Assembly: GCA_029204225.1 (NCBI GenBank)
Contig: CM055106.1
Coordinates: 38,592,036 to 38,656,035, forward strand
Direction of reading: 5' to 3'
Source of the DNA: Diphasiastrum complanatum
Lineage: Eukaryota; Streptophyta; Lycopodiopsida; Lycopodiales; Lycopodiaceae
DNA length: 64,000 bases
This document shows positions 11,361 through 24,085 of this stretch, one piece after another; position 1 is the first letter of the stretch, and each line of letters opens with the position of its first letter. A program made the translations under genes and the position numbers. Below the pieces are notes generated by a model. That model worked only from the letters and a program-made list of their open reading frames with translations, made no database searches and had not been told where the DNA came from.

Positions 11361-12006
11361 CTGTTGTGCACATTATTATTCTAGATGATTGTATGATCTC
11401 AAATTTAATTTTGTCTGCTACAATTCGTGTGTTTGAATTGCTTGTTCATTCTAATTCTGCATCTTGGTTTGATTTCATTGAATGTTGCATTAATTTGTTA
11501 ACGTAGATCAGCAGTGTCTAACTACTCTCTGAAGGATTATATGAGTGATACAGCCGGCAGTGACCAGCGATCTCATCTAAACTCCTGACGAACTGATCTC
11601 ATTCGCGAATCCTTTCGCTTCGTGATTCGCTTCACGGTCACTTGGCTATAAGGCTAAATCAATTACAGAGCTCACCTGGGTTTCGTTTCGTTTCGTCTGT
11701 TTCGTTTCGTCTCGTCTCGTCTCGTTATAGAGATTGATTTTGCTTCGTTTCGTTTTGTTTCGCGATCTGTGCTTCCAGCATGAATCAATGTCAGTGCAAG
11801 TTTTGCTTCGTTTTGTTTCATTTCGTTTTTGTTTAGATTCGTCTCGTTTCGTTTACTTGTGTTATAGAGCCTGCTTGATCCAACTCGAATAGAAATAATT
11901 TGAGTGTCGTGAAAAGTTTCGCGAATCGTTCGTGATTTAATTCTGTGAGTTTGTCACCATAGTTGTTTTTGGCTAGAATTTGTATTTTCTGAGTGCATTC
12001 TTTGTC
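11361..12006. repeat. LTR-like stretch with TTTCG repeats
   Basis: No coding signal is seen. TTTCGTTTCG-type runs lie at about 11684-11765 and 11800-11850, and TTCGCGAATC motifs occur at about 11605 and 11920. The sequence separates two copia relics and has the look of an LTR, but I could not fix both ends or a target duplication. Confidence 0.4.
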
Positions 12007-14716
12007 ATCAACTACTAAGTTACATCTACGAAGGAAATTTTTCATATTCAAGATGTCTAATGGTGATTCCTTTCAGAGTCACATTAACCATTTTAAGAAT
12101 CTCTTGCAACATATGGCCGCTATCGGATCAGTCATCGACAATCAAGACGCAATTATGACATTGCTTTCAAGTTTGCCCTCTACAAATGAGAACTGGGTGA
12201 TGATCATATTGACACACTCAGATTTAACTCTTACTAGAGTTATCACTATGTTGTTGCAAGAAGTCAAGACACTTTGTCTACTTCCTCCTCTCAGGCTCTA
12301 TATGTCAACAAAGGCTCTAAGCGATAGAAGCAGAAAAGCTCCAAGAAGGCTGCAACGTATCAGAAGCTGACTCAAAGTCAAGGACAATCGTCAAATCCAC
12401 AATTGAAGAAGAAGATGTTTTGCAGGTATTGCAAGCGCAATAACCATGAGATCAAGGATTGCCAAATTCTCCAAGCGAAGAATGTAGCCAAGCAACCTGA
12501 TCAACAAGCAAACACACTTTCATCATCTCCCCAGGTCGAAGTGGACGAAGGCGCATTCATGGTCAAAGACCAAAGTGCATTTTTGGATGATTCATAGTTT
12601 CTTGATTCTGGAACAACAGAACACATGACCAACCAATCAACGCGAGATTTTCAACTCCTACACGTCTTACAGCACGAAGAAATTTATTCATCTTGGTGAC
12701 AATAGTACTCACACTATTGAAAGTGAAGATACTATAAGATTGGAATTCCAGCATGATCAATTCAATATGTTCCTAGACTCTCTACAAATCTGTTACCAGT
12801 AAGTAGAATTATAGATTTAGGTCATAAGGTAGAATTCAAATCTGATCAATGCAAAATTATTGATAAGAGTAATAAGATCCTTGCACTCGGCAAGAGGCAG
12901 AGTTACTAATATAGATTGGCACATTGTTATTCTGAGTCTAGTCAAGCCTTGAGAACCTCTATTCTAGTCAATAAAGTATTACTATGGCATCATCGATTAG
13001 GACACTTGAATTATGCATCTGTTTTGAATATGGCCAGACAATCTATTATATCAAACCATAGGCATGCAACAAGAGATCTGTTAGATGTTGTTCATACAGA
13101 TATATGTGGACCTATGCAAACTCCTTCATTGCTAGATGCAAAGTATTTCATTACTTTTATTGACAAATTCTCCAGAAGAATAGTTGTTTATTTCATTAAA
13201 CAGAACAGAGACTTTCATCAAATTCAGACAATTCAAAGGGCATGCTGAGAACGGGCAAACGAATCAAAGCACTGAGGTTAGATAATGGGAGAGAATACAT
13301 CTCCACCGAATTCAAGGAGTATTGCCTTAACAACGGCATTGAGCAACAATACATCACCTTACATTCGCCTTAGTCAAATGGTCCTGCTGAGAGAAAGAAC
13401 AGAACCTTAGTTGAATCGGCAAAGCGCATGTTATCACATGCGACACTTCTGAAGTCCTTATGGCCTAAAGTTGTTTCAATAGCAACTTATATTTAGAATA
13501 GATGTCCTACTAAAGGTCTGTCAGACAAAATACAATTCGAAACAAACCTTTTTTATCAAACCTACAAGTTTTTAGATGTACTGCTTTTGCGCAGATACCT
13601 CATGATCTCAGGAAGAAACTCGACTTCCAGAGTTTCAAATGTATTTTCATCAGCTACACTACTTCATATCAAGCCTACAAGTTGTTCGATCCCATCGAGT
13701 CGAAGATATTCACTAGCTGGGATGTCATCTTCATCGAAGATTAGTTTCAAGACCTCAAAGGAAAAGGCAGTCCCCATGTAGCTGACCTGTCAGATTCTCC
13801 TGACATATTGAACTTTCCAGTTCCTCAGTTGACTATTCCATTGAAGGTCTAAGCTCTTCTACTTTTGACAAACAACAAATCAATGGTGAATCAAAAGATG
13901 ATGATGTTGCAGTTCGGCAACTACAGTATGATGAAAATGATCAACTTCCTTTATTATCCAGAAGATCTTCAAGAACAAGCAAACCACCTAACCGGTATAT
14001 CGATGAGTCTACAGGCTACCTTGTTCAGGAATCGACATATGTCCAAGCGTCAATAGGAGAAAGGCATGACTTGTCGCCAGAGGATTTTTTTAGGTATACA
14101 ACTTGATTACACTGAGACCTTTAGTCCAGTAGTCAAGCATTCTTCTATTCGACTTTTGCTATTATTTGTCGTTGTAGTAGATTTGGAAATACATCAAATG
14201 GATGTACATATAGCATATCTCAATGGAGTTATCGAAAAAGACATTTACATGGTGCAACCCGAAGGTTATATTATCGATAGTAAACACAATCAAGTGTTTA
14301 AACTCCATAAGGCACTTTATGGCTTGAAGCAATCTGCTCGAGCATGGTTTCAAAGGATCAATACTTTCCTTATTGATCACGGCTACACACCTAGCTCTTC
14401 AAATTCAAATGTTTACTTCAGAGCAGTGTAGCAGTCTTTTATCATTATCATTTTATACGTGGATGATAGATTGTTTTTCAACAACGGTACCGATCTGATA
14501 AAAGAGGCCAAGACAATGCTATCTTTCGAATTCGATATGACTGATCTAGGCAAAGCTTGTTTCTGTCTTGGTATACAAATCCACAGAGACAGAAAATAGA
14601 AGTTGGTCTACATTACACAACTGAGGTACATCTACAACATGTTCAAATATAATACGATTAATTGCAAATTAGCTCTCTCACCAATGGAACCAGGTCTCAA
14701 ATTGTCAAAGGACTAG
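12007..14716 (+). pseudogene. Ty1-copia gag-pol relic, truncated at both ends
   Basis: Domains follow copia order. Gag has FQSHINHFKNLLQHM and a knuckle CRYCKRNNHEIKDC at about 12421-12462. The protease site LDSGTTEHM is near 12600, just after a stop. Integrase has LLWHHRLGHLNYAS, VVHTDICGP and FITFIDKFSR. The later integrase block LDNGREYIS is near 13280. The reverse transcriptase has LDYTETFSPVVKH, QMDVHIAYLNG, KALYGLKQSARAWF and LYVDDRLFF (YVDD intact) near 14450. Many stops and frameshifts break it. It is the same family as the complete element at 46242-52367 (matching KLHLR, SVIDNQD, FDMTDLG). Its RNase H and LTR are missing because the minus-strand copia LTR begins at 14719. Confidence 0.9.
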
Positions 14717-14718
14717 TG

Positions 14719-15395
14719 TGTAGGAAAAATACTTAGAATTCTTCCTCAAAGAACACGACGAAAGTTTGAATAAATCAAACTAATATCAGTGTCTTCAACC
14801 GAGTCTGATTCTAGTCTATGTACTAATAGAGCAGTTTTTACCTTGATTGAATAAAGCATGCGGATTTAAGAGATATATTGCGTGAGTGTAATAGACAATT
14901 TTAGACAATCTGAAAAACTGAGAAAAATCAACTGTTAAGAATTTTTGATCAGTCGAATTTTTATAATTCTAATTCAAATTCAATTTGTATACATCTCTTG
15001 TTGCCTTGTTGGTCCTCTGTTATTTAGTACAAGTAGTGCACATTTATTTATATTGTTACAGGATATGACTTTTGGCCTTTTACTTCTATAACAGTACATC
15101 TAACCGTTAAGACGGTTGATGTTCAAAAAACATTCTGTTTTTAGACTCGAATGGTTTTTGTTCGCGACAATTTTGAGTTTCGCAACAATTTCGTGTTTTG
15201 CGACAGTTTTGAGTTTGAACAAGAATCAAAATATTTCGCGACAATTTATTGTTCGCAAATCTTTTGAGTTTCAACAAGATATTGTTCGCGAAACTTTCAA
15301 GTTTCAAGATACTTTCGAGTTCGTTTCTCAACCTTTGTCAATAAATAGTGCACTTTGTTGGTAGAACCAAGATTTGTCTTGTGAGGTATTCTACA
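14719..15395 (-). repeat. 3' LTR of minus-strand copia element
   Basis: 677 bases running TGTAGGAAAA...TATTCTACA on the plus strand, with perfect five-base inverted ends TGTAG/CTACA. The first 400 bases match the partial LTR at 19551-19957 closely. On the minus strand it directly follows GAGAGGGAA, a polypurine tract at about 15397-15405. It contains several TTCGCGA motifs (15160-15300). A real polyadenylation or TATA site was not pinned down. Confidence 0.85.
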
Positions 15396-17054
15396 GTTCC
15401 CTCTCAAAATGGGCAGTTGGATTAACCCCAATCTTCTTCCCTGCTTCTCGAATAAAGCTTTACTGAGTATCTTTGTAAAGATATCAGCTGTCATTTCCTC
15501 TGTAGGTATGAAGACTGTCTTCAGTATCTTCTTTTCGGCTAAGTCCCGACTAACATGATACTTGATAGATATATGCTTCATTTTCGAATGAAACATAGGA
15601 TCTTTCGTAAGATAGATTGCTGAAGTATTATCCATTAGTAAGACATAAAGTTCAGAAATAGTCTCATCAAATCCTTCCAACATTTGTTTGATCCATATCA
15701 GCTCGTTTGCCACCTTAGTTGCTGCTACATATTCGGCCTCACACAAAGATTGAGCTATATTGTTTGCTTCTTGCTTATCCAAAGTATGGCTGCGCCAGAT
15801 GCTAGAGTATAACCTCCTGAAATACTTTTGCTATCATCCTTCATGGATGCCCAGCTTGCGTCACTGTAAGATTCGATCCGAAATCCAGCTTCCTTCGAAT
15901 AACACAGTCCATAGTCTTTCATTTTTTGGAGATATTGTACTACTCTTTTTGCTAACTTCCAATGCAACGATCATGGGTTTTGATTAAATTGACTCAGTCT
16001 GTATACTGCAAATGCTATATCAGGTCTGGTGTTGTCTCCAAGATACAACAATGATCCAATCATCCTTCGATAGGGTGTATTGGCCATTCGTTTCTCTTCT
16101 TTGAGAGTCTGCAAACAATTTGCCTTAGTCAGTATTGTTTCAGGTATCATGGGAGTATGCACACCTTTGCATTCGAACATGTTGAAGTCTTCAATGATTT
16201 TTCGAGTATACTTTTGTTGGTGAAGATACAACTTGCCACCTTCAAAGTCTCTTTCGATCTGTAAGCCTAGATAGATTTTCGCTTCTCTTAGGTCAGTGAT
16301 CTCAAATATTCCAGAAATGTCTCTTTTGACATCTGAAATCAATTTATCTTTTCTTGAGAAGATGAGCGTGTCGTCAACATAAATAGCTAGAATGATAATT
16401 TCATCTCTGACATGTTTGATATAGACATTCAACTCAACAAATAAAGGTTCGAAGTCTAAAGAACGTAGTGCTTCGTCCTTCTTTCTATACCATTGTCTGG
16501 TTGTTTGTTTCAGACCATAGATGCTTTTATTCATATGACATTCAAATCTGGATATTATTGGCTTGTAAAACCAAGTGGTTGATCCATGAATAAATCTTGT
16601 TCTAATTCTGCGTGTAAAAAAAAAGTTTTCTCATCCACAATATGGATTTTAAGATCATAAGCCACTGCATAAGCGAATAACAAGCGAATTGATGTGCTGG
16701 TGAGAAATTATCAATGTAGTCGATCCCATATTTCTGTGAAAAACCTTTCGCAACCAACCTTGCTTTGTATCTGATGTTATTTCCATCTAGATCTGTTTTG
16801 ATGTTGTAGATCCGTTTGTATTTGATTGGTTTTCTTCCATCAAGTATAGGTTCAAGTATCCATACATTGTTCTTATACATGGATGACATTTCGTCCTCCA
16901 TTGCTTGAATCCAATGATCTTTATTTGGTCCATCAATAACTTCCTCAAATGTTTGAGGTTCATCTGTGAAGCCACAAAATTCGATGGCTATATTTGGTGA
17001 AACATCTTGACCAAATCTTATTGGTGGTTTTCTTTGTCTATCAAATCTTCTCAC
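15396..17054 (-). pseudogene. Copia RT and RNase H region
   Basis: Reading right to left, the reverse transcriptase begins near 17050 with IAMEFCG-like text, [16 protein letters not shown] and [16 protein letters not shown]. It continues after frame breaks with SIYGLKQTTRQWY and IYVDDTLIFSRKD (YVDD intact, about 16371-16382), and YLGDNTRPDIAFAV. RNase H has SDASWASMKDD, CEAEYVAA, MDNTSAIYL, KHISIKYH and ADIFTK near 15450. At least three frameshifts or stops interrupt the region, so the copy is not functional. The order and minus orientation agree with the LTR at 14719. Confidence 0.9.
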
Positions 17055-18380
17055 AGTATGTATAGGTCTTGAATTAAATTCTGCATTTTCGGGTCGACCT
17101 AGTCTACCTGAATTCGAATCGGTGATTTGAGTCTTTTAGATACTTGATCTTGAACTCCCTCTGATTTTTTGGTAATTCTCATTCATCATCTGCTTGATTT
17201 ACTTATGTCATTGGTAACTCATAATAAGTCTTGAGAATTTCATAGCCGACTAAGTCATTATCTGCTATGTACTTTGACTCTTTGAATTTGACATCTAGAA
17301 GTACTTTTGTTCTGCCAATTTTGGTTATGTAGACTCGATAATATGACGAATGTAACTCGAATCCTACCAGAAAACCTTGTTCTGTCTTTTCATCGAGTTT
17401 CTTTCAATTTGTTTGGTATGTGCATATAAACTGCACATCCGAATGTTCGAACATGAGCAAGATTTGGCTTCGACTTCCACCATATTTTGTGAGGAGTTTT
17501 ATCCGATATTCGAGATTTCAAAATTCGATTATGAAGATAGTTTGACGTAGCCACTGCTTCCGCCCACAACTGCTTTGGTGCTTTCGCATGAGCCATCATA
17601 CACCTAGCAGCTTCCATTAGTATACGATTTCTTCGTTCAGCAATTCCATGTGTTGAGGTGTGTATGATGCAGTCTTTGTATGCATAATACCTCAATCAGT
17701 ACAAAAAGTTTTGAATTCATTGAAAATGTACTCACCTCCACGATCTGTGAGAAATTGTTTTAACTTGTTGCCTATATGCTTCTCAACCCAATTCGTATAC
17801 TCAATGAGTTTCTCGAAAACTTCTGATTTTATACGAATGAAGTATACTACAGCGAACTTGCTAAAGTTATCAATAAACGTTATGAAGTATTTCACATCAC
17901 CTAAAGACAATACTCTGAATGGTCCACATATATCCAAATGTACAATTTTCAGTACCTTGCTTGCTTTATAAACATCTTTACTGAAAGGTGTTCAAGTTAT
18001 TTTGCCTTTAAGACAAGATTCGCAAGTAGTTCAAATATCTCGACTCTTGATTTCGACTCCTTCGATTCTCTGACTCTTATTGACTTGGTACAAGGCTTCC
18101 ATATTCATGTGACATAACCTCTTGTGCCACAGAATATCTGTCGATTCTTGAGTTTGATTTGCTTGTTCGATTCGAGTTCGAATGCTCAAGTGATACAGAT
18201 TACCATCTCTGTTACCTTTAGCAACTAGGTTATCAAAATCTTCATCGAACCATTTTCAAGAGTCCCTTGTGAAGGTTACTGACATTCCTGTGTCGATTAT
18301 CTTTGCCATGGACAGAAGATCTTTATCAAGAGTAGGAACATAGAGAACTTGCTCCAGTTTGTCTTCTTATACTTAGACAA
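17055..18380 (-). pseudogene. Copia integrase and linker region
   Basis: From right to left there is a pre-integrase zinc region (ILWHKRLCHMNMEALYQV, then CESCLKGKI), and the integrase core HLDICGPFRV...FITFIDNFSKFAVVYF and LTDRGGEYIFNEF near 17720. HGIAERRNRILMEAARCM and LWAEAVATSNYLHNR follow near 17560. Several stops and one frameshift near 17690 break the frame. The second core Asp (TDRGG) and the Glu region (AERRNR) can both be seen. Confidence 0.88.
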
Positions 18381-19400
18381 AATTTGTTTCGAGGAAACAA
18401 GATGTGAGGTGGCTCTCAGATCAAGTACTACTTCTCGAATTTTCAAATTTGATGAACAACATAGATCAACACAAACATATGTTGCTGAGTTCCCTCATGT
18501 CGTCCCGTCTTTTGCTACTCCGAAGCATTATGCCTTGTCTTCGACAAAATTTGAATTTGAAGGTTTGCTTCGATTCTGCTCCTTCTTGTTCCTGGGATTC
18601 TGATAACAGTCTGCTACTGCATGACCTCATTTATGACAATAAATACAATCAATCTTTGGATTTAACCAACACTTATCTTCTGTATGACCTTATCTTTTGC
18701 ATCTGTTGCAAATCTTCCTATCACCAGAATCTTTTTGTTGTTTTCTTGATTGTCGATCATTTGTCTTGGATTCGTTTGAACGATTTCCATTCTTTTTAGA
18801 TGACTCCCTCTTAGAGTTAGACTTCTTTGAAGATTTATTCTTCAGAGTAAATAGAGCTTTTTATGAATCACCATTATCATCATAGCATTCGTGAGCTTCT
18901 ACTTCCTCTTTGACTCCATCTATTGCCTTTTGAAGTGTCATAGTCGAATCTTTCGCCAGTAAAGTTCGAGTTGTGTGGAATGACCTGGGTAGGGCTCGAA
19001 GAAAATAGCTAAGCTGTTTTTCCTTTGAGATTGCATTTTCCATGCCAGAATTCTGCAAAGAAATAAACAGATCCTTTATCTTTCGTACGAAAGTGGTCAG
19101 ATCTTTTTCGTCCCATTGTAGGTAAGTCAATTGGTTTTTCAAGAACATGATTTGATTACAAGATCGAGTCTCATTCTTGGTTTGCAATTCTTCCCATAAT
19201 TCTTTTGCATTCGAAGTTGATGAAAGATCTAGCATTATGTTGTCATTCACTGAAGGCGCAATAATTGCCATAACTTTGTCATTTTTCAAACTCCATTCCC
19301 GAAGTTCTTTGCCAGGAGTAATTGGCTTTTCTTCTATTGGTTCTACCCATTGCCAAAGACCTTCGCCCTTCAATATGAGTGAAGTCTTTAACTTCTAGAT
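18381..19400 (-). pseudogene. Copia gag with two zinc knuckles
   Basis: The main frame 18861-19373 encodes the Gag body: LREWSLKNDKVMAIIAPSV, KELWEELQT, IMFLKNQLTYLQW, LPRSFHTTRTLLA. Past a Lys/Ser-rich linker, two knuckles follow in a broken frame, CNRCKR.GHTEDKC and CIYCHK.GHAVADC (about 18590-18710), each with one stop. Two knuckles rather than one set this family apart from the copia element at 46242. The primer site lies about 150 bases upstream. Confidence 0.88.
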
Positions 19401-19537
19401 TATATACATTGAGCCTTCTGTATCAAAATCGTATTGATTTTAGATTGAATGTTGCTGATCAAAGACATCTTCTAGTCTTCTGAATAAGCTCCAGATACGG
19501 TTGCTGATGGATGTGTGAAGGATCCTCTGAGAGGGGT

Positions 19538-19549
19538 GCCCTGATATCA
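19538..19549 (-). promoter_or_regulatory. Primer-binding site of minus-strand copia
   Basis: The minus strand reads TGATATCAGGGC directly next to the LTR end ...CCTACA. It differs at a few positions from the usual initiator-tRNA complement TGGTATCAGAGC but occupies its place. Confidence 0.7.
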
Positions 19550-19550
19550 C

Positions 19551-19957
19551 TGTAGGAGAAATACTAAGAATTCTTCCTCAGAGAACGCAATGAAAGTTTG
19601 AATAAATCAAACTAATATCAGTGTCTTCAATCGGGTTTGATTCTAGTCTATGTACTAATAGAGTAGTTTTTACCTTGATTGAAGCATGCTAATTTAAGAG
19701 ATATATTGCATGAGTGTGATAGACAATTCTAGACAATCTTAAAAATTGAGAAAAATCATATGTTGAGAAACTTTAATCAGTCGAATTTTTATAATGCTGA
19801 TTTTGATTCAATTTATATACATCTCTTGCTGCCTTGTTGGTCCTCTGTTATTTACAATGAGTAGTGCACATGTATTTATATTGTTACAAGATAGAACTTT
19901 TGGCCTTTTACTTCTTTAATAGTAGATCTAACCGTTAAGATGGTTGATGTTTAAAAA
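19551..19957 (-). repeat. 5' LTR of minus-strand copia, truncated
   Basis: This stretch matches the first roughly 400 bases (plus sense) of the LTR at 14719-15395, starting TGTAGGAGAAATAC and ending abruptly after GATGTTTAAAAA. The remaining roughly 270 bases are absent and gag sequence of a sister copy follows without a gap. Confidence 0.88.
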
Positions 19958-20405
19958 GAGCTTCGACTTCTTCTCGAATCTCGATCACTGCCTTTTCGAG
20001 TGTCATAGCTGGATTCTTTGCTAGCAATGTTCGGGTTGTCTTAAAGGATCTTGGTAAAGCTCTTAACAGATAGGTAAGCTGCTTCTCTACTGATACTGCA
20101 TTCTCTGCTCCAGAATTGTGTAATGAAAGGAACAGATCCTTCATCTTTCTAATAAAGGAGGTGAGGTCTTTGTCATCCCATTGCAGGTTTGTCAGCTGAT
20201 CTTCAAGAAACATGATTTGTTGTCTGAAATCTTGTGAGTAAAGTATCCCACATCTCTCTTGCATTGGAGAGTGTAGCCAGGTCAAGTGTCAAGCTATCTT
20301 CGATGGATGATGACAACACGACTATTGCCTTGTCGTTCTTCTCTCTCCATTCGCATAGTTCCTTGTCTGTAGTTGTAGGCATCTCTCTGATGCCCTACTT
20401 TTAAT
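19958..20405 (-). pseudogene. Gag fragment of a second copia copy, same family
   Basis: The frame gives IMFLEDQLTNLQWDDKDL, LTYLLRALPRSFKTTR and IREEVEAL, closely parallel to the Gag at 18861-19373. Further right, after a frame break near 20240, come LCEWREKNDKAIVVL and LTLDLATLSNA. It is fused head-on to the broken LTR at 19957, so the unit reads gag, half LTR, primer site, gag on the minus strand. This fits deletion within a tandem array of copies. Confidence 0.85.
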
Positions 20406-20419
20406 GTCTTCGACCTAAA

Positions 20420-21117
<698 letters not shown>

Positions 21118-21121
21118 AATT

Positions 21122-21139
21122 TGGTGCCGTTGCCGAGTA
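21122..21139 (+). promoter_or_regulatory. Primer-binding site, tRNA-Asp type
   Basis: TGGTGCCGTTGCCGAGTA differs at only a few positions from the complement of the plant tRNA-Asp 3' end (TGGCGCCGTTGCCGGGGA), which primes Athila/Tat-type gypsy elements. It starts four bases after the LTR end. Confidence 0.75.
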
Positions 21140-22052
21140 GCTATGCCAAATTTTCAGTTTACAGCGTGTTTGGATGATCGTTAGCTTGCATTAGACATCT
21201 TGTCTTGGCATAAATTGTGTTAAAATTGCATTTTAGGGTTAAATTGGAGTGATTTTGCTTGATTTGAGTGGATTTTCTTGTTTGAAATCTAATTTGATTG
21301 TTGAGTAGGAGAAGCTATTTAGATCACCATTCTTAAGATCCATTTGGATTTGAGAAGTCAGAAAAAACAACAAAAATCGATCAAATCTTATAGATTTTGG
21401 TCAAAAGGAGACAAAATTGTCATTAGACCTGATAACGTTTTACCCTCTTTCAAGAAACATTCGTCGAGTTGCAGGCACCTTCGGTTTTGCTCACAAAACC
21501 TTCAGTTTTAAGGGTAAACATTCATTTCCAGCAGATTTGTATAAACATCAAAAACCATCAGAGAATACCAAAAAACACTCAAAATCCTAAAAAAATACAA
21601 AAAAAGAACCTTCGTCTGATTCATTGTGCATAGGTGATCTATCTACTACTAGGTCAACGAACGTAAATTCTAAACATATAAGGTCAAAGTGATTGTTCAT
21701 CTAGTGGTGTTTTTTTTTTTTTGTGAAGAGTTTAATACCATTTTACAAAATTATCAATTTTCTTAGGAGAACCTTTGCCTGAAACCTTTGCCAAAGTCTG
21801 TGTCAGTCTAACTTACTAATTTGGTTCATCAGTGAGTTTGGCGAACGATAAGCAAAGTGCACCTATCATACTAACCTTTTTTTTGTCACAAAAATACTCT
21901 TTTTTGCAAAAATAGCTATATTATAAACCTTCGCCAAATCTTCACTAATTTTGGAGATTTTCACAACATTCTTGGCCAATACCTTGCATGCATGTTTTCA
22001 GAGGTGACGCAAGCTAAAACACCATAATGAATACGCTACAATACAAAGCGCT
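21140..22052 (+). other. Leader of the plus-strand gypsy, non-coding
   Basis: AT-rich sequence between the primer site and the first recognisable Gag frame. Repeated words built on CCTTCGCCAAA and AACCTTCGG occur. No gene is visible. Confidence 0.5.
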
Positions 22053-23257
22053 ATGGATGATGCAATTCGTGAGGAGGACGCAGATTCGGATGACAAACCA
22101 AATGGTGGAATGTTGTCTTATATGGCAGGGCAAACCACGACAACATCTGCCACCATTGAATCAACAAATATCAATGTTACTGCAAAGAAGATGATCAATG
22201 AATTGGAGAAAATTGGTCAAAAACAGCAGATGCAGCTGGAAAAGATGCAGTCTCAACTTGATGAAAAGATTAAAGCCTTGGAAGAATTCTATGGAAAAGC
22301 GAACAAAGTACCAGAAAAATTTGCAAAAACTTTTTCTAGCCGAGAAAATATCTAGTGCTCAATTTGTGCAGGCAATCACACTGTGAATAAATATCCAACA
22401 TTGATACAATGAATGATGAATACTATTTGTCATCTATGTAACTCTACAGGACATGAAACAACCTTTTGCTCTTTTAATCCTCGGATTATCCAGCAGAGGC
22501 ATTCTAAGATTCAATATCGAGAACCTACTTATTCAAAGGAACCTGATGGGAAGCTTTTCAATTTTGCCCTTGGATTTTCAAAATGACTAACTCTGCCAGC
22601 TTCGACGGGACAAAATGCTCCTCTTGAAAATCTAATGAAACCAGAATTTTATCCTAGTACTGAGCAATGGAACTATAACAATGATTACGAGAGTGGTCCT
22701 TCAGAGCAGTATGCTATCTATACTGCTGCGCAACAACAAGCCACTTGGATGTTTTGCATGTGGAGAGAATCATAGAGTTGCTGAATGTCCAAACAAAGAG
22801 AAGTTTATACCATTATGTAGTCAATGTGGTTATGGACACTATTATAAGGAATGTCCTGCAAGACCCAAACCACCACCGGTTACTGCTCCAGTGAATATGA
22901 TTACGATCAAGAAAAGGCCAGTAATTCAATTAGAACCAACCCTTGATGGTTGTTATCAGATCTCAAAAATAGAAGAGATTCTAGTTGATCCAGTACCTGA
23001 TGAACCTGTACCAGCTACAAATATATCTATCGCATCAAGGGTGTATCCGAATCTCAAGGCAAAAAAGAAAAGATATCAAGATATGAGACAGTGGATTAAA
23101 CAATTGCAAGAAGAAGAAATCTTGGAAGCCGCTAAAGCAACTGTCGAAGTCCATTCTTCAATTATGCCACAAGCAAATCCAAGAACAAATGTTAATACAC
23201 AGTTGCACCATCATGAAGAACCCTTCAAGATGACAAAACCAGAAGTGCTACTTAATG
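22053..23257 (+). pseudogene. Gypsy Gag with up to four zinc knuckles
   Basis: The first frame (22053-22355) carries a coiled-coil-like KKMINELEKIGQKQQMQLEK stretch. Knuckles follow in order. CSICAGNHTVNKYP has its last Cys changed to Tyr and lies just past a stop. CHLCNSTGHETTFC is near 22428. CFACGENHRVAEC and CSQCGYGHYYKEC lie in the frame 22681-23283. A Pro-rich and Lys-rich tail with RVYPNLKAKKKRY follows. Two frame changes and several stops make it inactive. The same Gag type, with near-identical third and fourth knuckles, is seen at 45720-45860 and on the minus strand near 61050, so three copies of one family are present. It ends abruptly at about 23257 against another element; all of pol is missing. 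Confidence 0.85.
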
Positions 23258-23386
23258 CATATCTGATGGTATCCCGATCTTAGATCTATCTTAGTAAAGT
23301 ACTTAGCACCACCAAGATAATCTATTAGGTCATCCATCCGTGGTAGTGGATATCTATTCTTAACAGTTACCTTGTTCAATTTCTTA
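23258..23386 (-). pseudogene. Gypsy reverse transcriptase fragment, part 2
   Basis: The minus strand gives [33 protein letters not shown], the first core blocks of gypsy reverse transcriptase. The part before KLNKV lies on the other side of a 699-base insertion, and everything after YHQICIK is missing where the plus-strand gypsy gag begins. Confidence 0.88.
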
Positions 23387-24085
23387 TGTCGTGGAAGCTT
23401 TTTCGTTTCGTGTTCGTCCTCTCTCTTCTGATTCGCGAACAATTTTCTATCTTTGAATTATCTTTTTGTGCGGAAGCTCTTACGGGATCCCAAACACTCG
23501 ACTACGCATCACAGAACATATTTTTTTCTAGAACACATTAAAGAGACACAGCACAAGGACAAGAGATACATGAAATAGAACGACTATATTGTCAGTTTGG
23601 TTTTAGAGCGAGATCGTCAATGTCTCGCTCGTTGGCGGATTGACTCTCTGCTCTTTCGCTGTGTTCTGCTCGTTGGCAGACTTTCATACACAACTATGGT
23701 ATTTTGCTTTCTTACTCTATTCGCTACATCTCTCTTTGTTTCTTACAGATCTCTGTAAAATTCTCATCACTTTTTCTCTCTTCTTTGGTTATGATCTAGA
23801 GAGAATCGTTTATACCTCCACTGTGTGAAGTTTACAAGATAACTAAACGTAGAATCACAAGACTAGTTAACGCTAATCAACTAGTTAGTTAGTCTCCGTC
23901 GTTGCTATTTATTTCAGCTGGGCATGAAGCCCGTTGAGCTGCCAGTTGGCAGCGCGAAAGATTTTTCTTCGTGTGTTTTCGTTCTTTTCGTAGTTTTCGT
24001 TTTAAAGACACGTTGACTGTCGTGAATTGTTCTCGTTCGACCTTCGTGTCTTGTTCGTGCTGCGAAAAGTTTCAGGAGTTCACCA
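23387..24085. mobile_element. Solo-LTR-like insertion splitting a gypsy RT
   Basis: The 699-base segment begins TGTCGTGG and ends TTCACCA, so it has TG...CA ends. It is flanked by TTTCTTA on the left (23380-23386) and TTTCTGA on the right (24086-24092), a seven-base near-duplication. Removing it with one flank copy rejoins the reverse transcriptase frame exactly. It has no long frame, and carries a TTCGCGAAC motif and Cys-like CGTTTTCGTT runs as in copia LTRs of this window. Read as a solo LTR left by recombination; its parent family is not identified. Confidence 0.75.
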
